From JASFJH01 sp050117725 (GTDB taxonomy: Bacteria; Pseudomonadota; Gammaproteobacteria; AKS1), in the NCBI GenBank assembly GCA_050117725.1, contig JASFME010000051.1, forward strand, positions 1 to 11,456: a stretch of 11,456 nucleotides of DNA, in the 5' to 3' direction. Position 1 is the first letter of the stretch; each line of letters starts with the position of its first letter. Positions 7,239 through 11,456 of this stretch are shown here, piece by piece. A model generated the notes under the pieces. It did not search any database, had not been told where the DNA came from, and saw only the letters and a program-made list of their open reading frames with translations. The position numbers and the translations under genes were made by a program.

Positions 7239-7268
7239 CTTGAATTTTCTATTTTCCTCCCTATGATT
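7239..7268 (+). promoter_or_regulatory. groESL promoter: sigma-32-like, overlapping sigma-70-like
   Basis: A heat-shock sigma-32 pattern is visible: CTTGAA at 7239-7244, a 14-bp spacer, then CCCTAT at 7259-7264 (consensus CCCCAT). On the same bases TTGAAT (7240-7245), a 16-bp spacer and TATGAT (7262-7267) make a good housekeeping promoter. Both would start transcription near 7273-7275, inside the CIRCE operator, giving a leader of about 100 nt before groES. Confidence 0.75.
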
Positions 7269-7293
7269 GGCACTCATCAATTGAGAGTGCTAA
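7267..7293. promoter_or_regulatory. CIRCE operator (HrcA-binding site) of groESL
   Basis: TTGGCACTC (7267-7275), a 9-bp spacer, then GAGTGCTAA (7285-7293). This matches the CIRCE consensus TTAGCACTC-N9-GAGTGCTAA at all but one arm position. It covers the expected transcription start, so bound HrcA should block initiation. It implies that the host encodes HrcA, which is not in this window. Confidence 0.93.
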
Positions 7294-7335
7294 CGATGAA
7301 CAACCGGGACAACCGGGGTTTGTTAGCAAGTTTTT

Positions 7336-7372
7336 GTTTTTTCTGGCAATAACCAGAAGATGAGGAGAAAAC
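7336..7372 (+). promoter_or_regulatory. Structured groES leader with bulged ribosome binding site (candidate RNA thermometer)
   Basis: TTCTGG (7341-7346) pairs perfectly with CCAGAA (7353-7358) over the loop CAATAA, and GTTTT (7336-7340) pairs perfectly with AAAAC (7368-7372). The two helices are continuous on the 5' side. On the 3' side they are separated by a 9-nt bulge, 7359-7367, containing the groES Shine-Dalgarno GAGGAG (7362-7367). The outer helix is all A-U but for one pair and should melt easily. Function is inferred. Confidence 0.4.
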
Positions 7373-7375
7373 CCT

Positions 7376-7663
7376 ATGAACATCCGTCCCTTGCATGACC
7401 GCGTCGTGGTCCGTCGCATGGAAGAAGAACGTATGAGCGCTGGTGGGATCGTGATCCCCGATGCTGCAACCGAAAAGCCGTCCGAGGGTGAAATTGTTGC
7501 CGTCGGTAACGGCAAGCCGCTCGACAATGGCGAAGTGCGCCCCCTCGACGTCAAGATTGGCGACAAGGTGCTGTTTGGCAAGTACGCGGGCAGCGAGGTC
7601 AAGGTCGAAGGTGAAGATCTGCTCGTCCTGCGCGAAGAAGATATCGTCGCGGTTATCGACTAA
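7376..7663 (+). CDS. groES: Co-chaperonin GroES (Hsp10)
   Basis: The 95-aa lid subunit that caps the GroEL chamber as a heptamer in the cytoplasm. It is full length. The N-terminus is MNIRPLHDRVVVRR; the GroEL-binding mobile loop is about 16-32 with the GGIVIP tripeptide region at 23-28; a central roof-loop segment lies around 46-55 and the C-terminal strand EDIVAVID closes the protein. A strong Shine-Dalgarno, GAGGAG, lies 8 nt before the ATG. It is followed 45 bp later by groEL and expressed from the promoter/CIRCE region upstream. Confidence 0.98.
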   Translation: MNIRPLHDRVVVRRMEEERMSAGGIVIPDAATEKPSEGEIVAVGNGKPLDNGEVRPLDVKIGDKVLFGKYAGSEVKVEGEDLLVLREEDIVAVID

Positions 7664-7708
7664 AAACCGCCCGTACGGAATTCATACTAGATTCAAGAGG
7701 AAAACAAT

Positions 7709-9355
<1,647 letters not shown>

Positions 9356-9482
9356 TGCCTCGAACCATCGGAGATGGTTGGGGTTGCCTTGAGCCATCGA
9401 AGATGGCTTAGGTACTCATAATGAACGCTGCAAGCGTTCTATGAGACAGCACAATGATGCCGCAGGCATCCATGCGCTGCTC
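9356..9482. repeat. Array of four hairpins with GNA triloops after groEL
   Basis: Hairpin 1 is AACCATC (9363-9369), loop GGA, GATGGTT (9373-9379). Hairpin 2 is AGCCATC (9392-9398), loop GAA, GATGGCT (9402-9408). Hairpin 3 is GAACGCT (9423-9429), loop GCA, AGCGTTC (9433-9439), extended by CTCATA/TATGAG (9415-9420, 9440-9445) past a 2-nt bulge. Hairpin 4 is GATGCC (9456-9461), loop GCA, GGCATC (9465-9470). All these arms pair perfectly. Hairpins 1 and 2 lie in a 29-bp tandem repeat (9356-9383 and 9385-9412) in which an A-T pair in the first is a G-C pair in the second. No T-run follows any of them. They lie between the groEL stop and its terminator, so they would be in the mRNA 3' end. Confidence 0.75.
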
Positions 9483-9494
9483 AATGAACCACCC

Positions 9495-9529
9495 AAAAAA
9501 GCCCTCACCGAATGGTGGGGGCTTTTTTT
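9495..9529 (+). terminator. Intrinsic terminator of groESL
   Basis: GCCCTCACC (9501-9509) pairs with GGTGGGGGC (9514-9522) over the loop GAAT, nine pairs with one T-G wobble. It is preceded by six A and followed by seven T (9523-9529). It is 140 bp after the groEL stop. Confidence 0.92.
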
Positions 9530-9682
9530 ATACTGCATATATACTGCACTTCAGAACCGCCCTCGGCGTTTCATCAAGTACTCCCTGAACTCGCTAATGC
9601 TCGTTCTGGTCGCGTAAGTGCTCGCTTGACCTCGCCTTGCCCTGCCGCAAAATGCCTAAGCCTCAAAGCCGCCCAGGCTTGA
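9529..9682. other. Spacer without a gene; short direct repeat
   Basis: TATACTGCA occurs twice with an 11-bp period (9529-9537 and 9540-9548), directly after the groEL terminator T-run. AAGCCT/AGGCTT (9658-9663, 9675-9680) is a small inverted repeat. I see no protein-coding signal. Confidence 0.4.
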
Positions 9683-9717
9683 ATAAAAACCCTGGCCATG
9701 TGGCGAGGGTTTTTTAT
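9683..9717. terminator. Bidirectional terminator-like hairpin
   Basis: ACCCT (9689-9693) and GCCA (9695-9698) pair with TGGC (9701-9704) and AGGGT (9706-9710) around one G/G mismatch. The stem is flanked by five A on the left and six T ending at 9715 on the right, so it can work on either strand. The most likely user is the araC-type gene on the minus strand, whose stop is about 140 bp away; no plus-strand gene ends nearby apart from groEL. Confidence 0.7.
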
Positions 9718-9727
9718 GCCCAATACA

Positions 9728-9817
9728 CGTAGGTCGGAGTAGCTGGCAGCAGCGTAATCCGACGTGAACATTACCATGCTGCCGGATTACGTCACGTTGT
9801 TCCTAATCCGACCTACG
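9728..9817. repeat. REP-like palindromic intergenic element
   Basis: Outer arms CGTAGGTCGGA (9728-9738) and TCCGACCTACG (9807-9817) are perfect 11-bp inverted repeats. Inner arms CGTAATCCG (9753-9761) and CGGATTACG (9783-9791) are perfect over 9 bp. CGGATTA/TAATCCG (9783-9789, 9804-9810) is an alternative pairing, so it can fold as one large cruciform or two adjacent hairpins. The GTCGGATTA...TAATCCGAC vocabulary is familiar from dispersed REP-type repeats in many proteobacteria; family membership here is by recall. Confidence 0.7.
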
Positions 9818-9854
9818 GTCTCCGGGACGGGTTCATCCGGGCCTTTGTTATTTT

Positions 9855-10685
9855 TCATGGCGTGTCGGCGCGCTGTTTTTTCCATTCCCGTGGCGACATG
9901 CCGACCAGCGCGGTAAAGGCGCGCGACAGCGCGCTCGTGTTCGAGTAACCGACGGCATCGGCGACCAGTTGCAGTGACTTGCCGCGCCGCAACAGTGACT
10001 GCGCCACGCCGATGCGCCACTCGGTGAGGTAACTGCCGGGACTGATGCCGACGGTGTCGCGAAAACGCGTCGCGAAGCGGGCGCGCGACATGCCGGCCAG
10101 GTCGGCCAGTTCCGGCAGAGTCCAGGCACGTGCGGGCTCGGCGTGCATGGCATTGATCGCCTTAGCCAGTTTCGGGTCGGTCAGGCCGGCAAGCAGGCCG
10201 ACCTGCAGGCGGTTGCGGTCCATGAGGTCACGCAGCAACAGCACGATCACGACTTCGATCAGGCGATCCAGCACGGCCTGGCGACCGCAATGCTGTTGCC
10301 CCGCCTCGGCGAACAGCAGTTGCAACATGGCATCGAGCGACGGCGCGTCGCGCAGTGGCAACACCAGTACCTCGGGCAGGGCCTGGTCCAGCGGGTTACG
10401 CAGGCCCGCACCGAAATCAAACGAGGCGCACACCATGTCGACGTTATCGTCCTGCGGCAGCAGGCGATGCGAGGTCGGGTTCATGTAAAAAAACAGGCTC
10501 GGTTCGTCGAGCAGCAGTGCCGCTTGCCGGGTGTGCTCGACCCGCAGGGTGCCGCTTTTCAGGACGTGGATATAGCCGTGTCCATCCTGCGCGTGAAAAT
10601 GCGCGGCGCGGCACAGCGGCCCGGCCTGGAAGACCCGGGCGTGCAGTTCGAAGTAGTTCAGTAGCCAGACCAGCCGGTCATCCAT
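9855..10685 (-). CDS. AraC-family transcriptional regulator (cupin-type N-terminus)
   Basis: A 276-aa DNA-binding regulator. The N-terminal half (about 5-165) fits the cupin-like ligand domain of AraC proteins of the Cupin_6 kind, with CRAAHFHAQDGHGYIHVLKSG at 25-45 (split: CRAAHFHAQDG, HGYIHVLKSG). The C-terminal AraC/XylS domain (about 172-272) has a first helix-turn-helix at WTLPELADLAGMSRARFATR (188-207) and a second around LQLVADAVGYSNTSALSRAF (238-257), followed by the signature GMSPREWKK (262-270). The start at 10685 has only a weak Shine-Dalgarno (GGAT). It is divergent from the AhpD-family gene, which is its most likely target; genes of this type often regulate a neighbouring redox or dehydrogenase gene. 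The inducer cannot be inferred. Confidence 0.9.
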   Translation of the reverse strand: MDDRLVWLLNYFELHARVFQAGPLCRAAHFHAQDGHGYIHVLKSGTLRVEHTRQAALLLDEPSLFFYMNPTSHRLLPQDDNVDMVCASFDFGAGLRNPLDQALPEVLVLPLRDAPSLDAMLQLLFAEAGQQHCGRQAVLDRLIEVVIVLLLRDLMDRNRLQVGLLAGLTDPKLAKAINAMHAEPARAWTLPELADLAGMSRARFATRFRDTVGISPGSYLTEWRIGVAQSLLRRGKSLQLVADAVGYSNTSALSRAFTALVGMSPREWKKQRADTP

Positions 10686-10687
10686 TC

Positions 10688-10734
10688 GATACGATCCGTA
10701 TAAAAAATGAGATTAATTGATACTACAAGTATCA
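10688..10734. promoter_or_regulatory. Inverted repeats in the divergent araC-type/ahpD-type promoter region
   Basis: TGATACT (10718-10724), ACA, AGTATCA (10728-10734) is a perfect 7-bp inverted repeat. A second one, ATACG (10689-10693), ATC, CGTAT (10697-10701), lies next to the regulator's start. GATAC occurs at 10688-10692 and 10719-10723, exactly 31 bp (three helical turns) apart. On the minus strand TTGTAG (inside the larger repeat), 17 bp and TTTTAT form a weak promoter candidate for the regulator. These are probable operators, inferred. Confidence 0.5.
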
Positions 10735-10809
10735 GTTTTCCTGTCAATCTCCCTGTCACGCGCACCAGGCGCGGAAATCCGAAATCCATACCAGCAAGAG
10801 GAAACAGCT

Positions 10810-11355
10810 ATGCCCCGTATCGAACCGGTCAACCCGAACCACGTGGACGCCAACACCGCCAAAACCCTGGCGGCCGTCGAAAACAAGCTCGGCGTCCTGC
10901 CCAACCTGTTCACCACACTGGCGCACGCGCCCGCGGCGCTCGTGGCGTATTTGCAGTTCAACGAGACCCTGGCCACTGGTCGCCTGACCGCGAAACAGCG
11001 CGAACTGATCGCCATCGCCGTGGCCCAGGAAAACAGTTGCGAGTACTGCCTGAGCGCGCACGTGGCGATTGGCAAAAGTGTCGGCCTGCAACAGGACGGT
11101 ATCGAACAGGCCCGCGAGGGTTATGCGAATGACCCGCGGGACGACGCCATTCTCGCCTTTGCCCTGCAGGTCGTCCGCAGTCGCGGTGCGGTGAGTGACA
11201 CGGAACTGGCGGTATTTCGCGACGCGGTCGGCAACGACGGCCTGGCGATCGAGATCGTCGCCAACGTGGCACTCAACATTCTCACCAACTACGTCAATCG
11301 CGTTGCACAAACTGACGTTGACTTCCCCCTGACACGGCTGGAACCGGCCGCATAG
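10810..11355 (+). CDS. AhpD-like / carboxymuconolactone decarboxylase family protein
   Basis: A 181-aa all-helical protein of the AhpD/CMD superfamily, cytoplasmic, with no signal peptide. The AhpD core motif is intact: E65 in RELIAIAVAQENSCEYCLSAH with C77, C80 and H84 (CxxCxxxH), the layout of peroxidase-related AhpD proteins that use a cysteine pair. The true decarboxylase branch lacks this CxxC, so a thiol peroxidase or disulfide-reducing role is more likely, with unknown substrate. The start is ATG 10810, because AGAGGA (10797-10802) lies 7 nt upstream and the sequence MPRIEPVNPN matches the family; the frame stays open to an ATG at 10717, but that would run through the promoter palindrome. 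It is divergent from the AraC-type regulator and precedes a secreted-protein gene by 42 bp. Confidence 0.9.
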   Translation: MPRIEPVNPNHVDANTAKTLAAVENKLGVLPNLFTTLAHAPAALVAYLQFNETLATGRLTAKQRELIAIAVAQENSCEYCLSAHVAIGKSVGLQQDGIEQAREGYANDPRDDAILAFALQVVRSRGAVSDTELAVFRDAVGNDGLAIEIVANVALNILTNYVNRVAQTDVDFPLTRLEPAA

Positions 11356-11397
11356 GGTCGTCGGCAACCACCCTGAAACAACACAGGAGGCAATACC

Positions 11398-11456
11398 ATG
11401 AACACCACCATCACAAACCTGCGCCGTAGTGTTACGGCACTCGCCACCGTGGCCAT
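11398..11456 (+). CDS. Start of a probably exported protein (cut by window edge)
   Basis: Nineteen codons are visible (MNTTITNLRRSVTALATVA). The start is supported by a consensus Shine-Dalgarno AGGAGG (11385-11390) 7 nt upstream. A polar start, two arginines and then a hydrophobic Ala/Val/Leu stretch look like the beginning of a signal peptide. The arginine pair alone is not enough to call a Tat signal. It lies 42 bp after the AhpD-family gene with no terminator between, so it is likely cotranscribed. Function cannot be told from this piece. Confidence 0.75.
   Translation, partial: MNTTITNLRRSVTALATVA

Noticed and set aside
9356..9482. Reading the hairpin array as a CsrA-sponge RNA or a CRISPR array
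   Set aside because: Only one of the four loops is GGA, so it lacks repeated CsrA sites; there are no regular spacers or repeats of CRISPR size.
9574..9777. 67-codon minus-strand frame between groEL and the AraC-type gene
   Set aside because: It runs through the bidirectional terminator-like hairpin and half of the REP-like element, so it is not a credible gene.
10717..10809. Longer start for the AhpD-like protein (31 extra residues)
   Set aside because: The extension crosses the promoter dyad, lacks a Shine-Dalgarno and is unlike the family; the ATG at 10810 has a good one.

Overview
The window reads as a housekeeping chromosomal segment from a gammaproteobacterium outside the Enterobacterales. 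The evidence is gene order and protein sequence. aroQ-accB-accC-prmA is a classic gammaproteobacterial cluster. cutA-dsbD and fxsA-groES-groEL lie near each other, as they do (with other genes interposed) in E. coli. AccC matches the E. coli enzyme residue for residue in the numbering of all its key active-site positions. groESL carries both a sigma-32-like promoter and a CIRCE operator (HrcA control). E. coli lacks CIRCE/HrcA, so a deeper-branching lineage is likely; the species cannot be named from this sequence.

Layout: positions 1-6543 are all minus strand. Read in transcription order this block is cutA (copper tolerance/CutA1), dsbD (thiol-disulfide electron transporter, overlapping cutA by 4 nt), a TlpA/ResA-like thioredoxin lipoprotein, a 355-bp spacer, then aroQ, accB, accC and prmA (cut by the window edge). 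DsbD carries electrons across the inner membrane, and the adjacent membrane-anchored thioredoxin is a plausible recipient. AccB (biotin carrier) and AccC (biotin carboxylase) make the carboxybiotin half of acetyl-CoA carboxylase; AroQ is in the shikimate pathway; PrmA methylates ribosomal protein L11. From 6663 to 9355 the plus strand holds fxsA, groES and groEL, divergent from cutA.

The groES leader is the most heavily regulated site in the window. It has a sigma-32-like promoter overlapping a good sigma-70 promoter, a near-perfect CIRCE across the expected transcription start, and a leader in which the ribosome binding site sits in a bulge between two helices (candidate RNA thermometer).

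Positions 9356-9854 contain no credible gene but are dense in structure. There are four successive short hairpins with GNA trinucleotide loops, the first two being a 29-bp tandem repeat with a compensatory base-pair change. These are followed by the groEL intrinsic terminator, a bidirectional terminator-like hairpin and a REP-like palindromic element of about 90 bp.

The right end (9855-11456) is a small accessory-type module. An AraC-family regulator (minus) is divergent from an AhpD/carboxymuconolactone-decarboxylase-family protein (plus), with a clean inverted repeat between them. The first 19 codons of a probably exported protein follow, after a strong ribosome binding site.

I do not see an unmistakable new multi-gene system here. 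The points most worth a second look are the DsbD with a tandemly duplicated N-terminal domain, the GNA-loop hairpin array after groEL, and the layered control of groESL.
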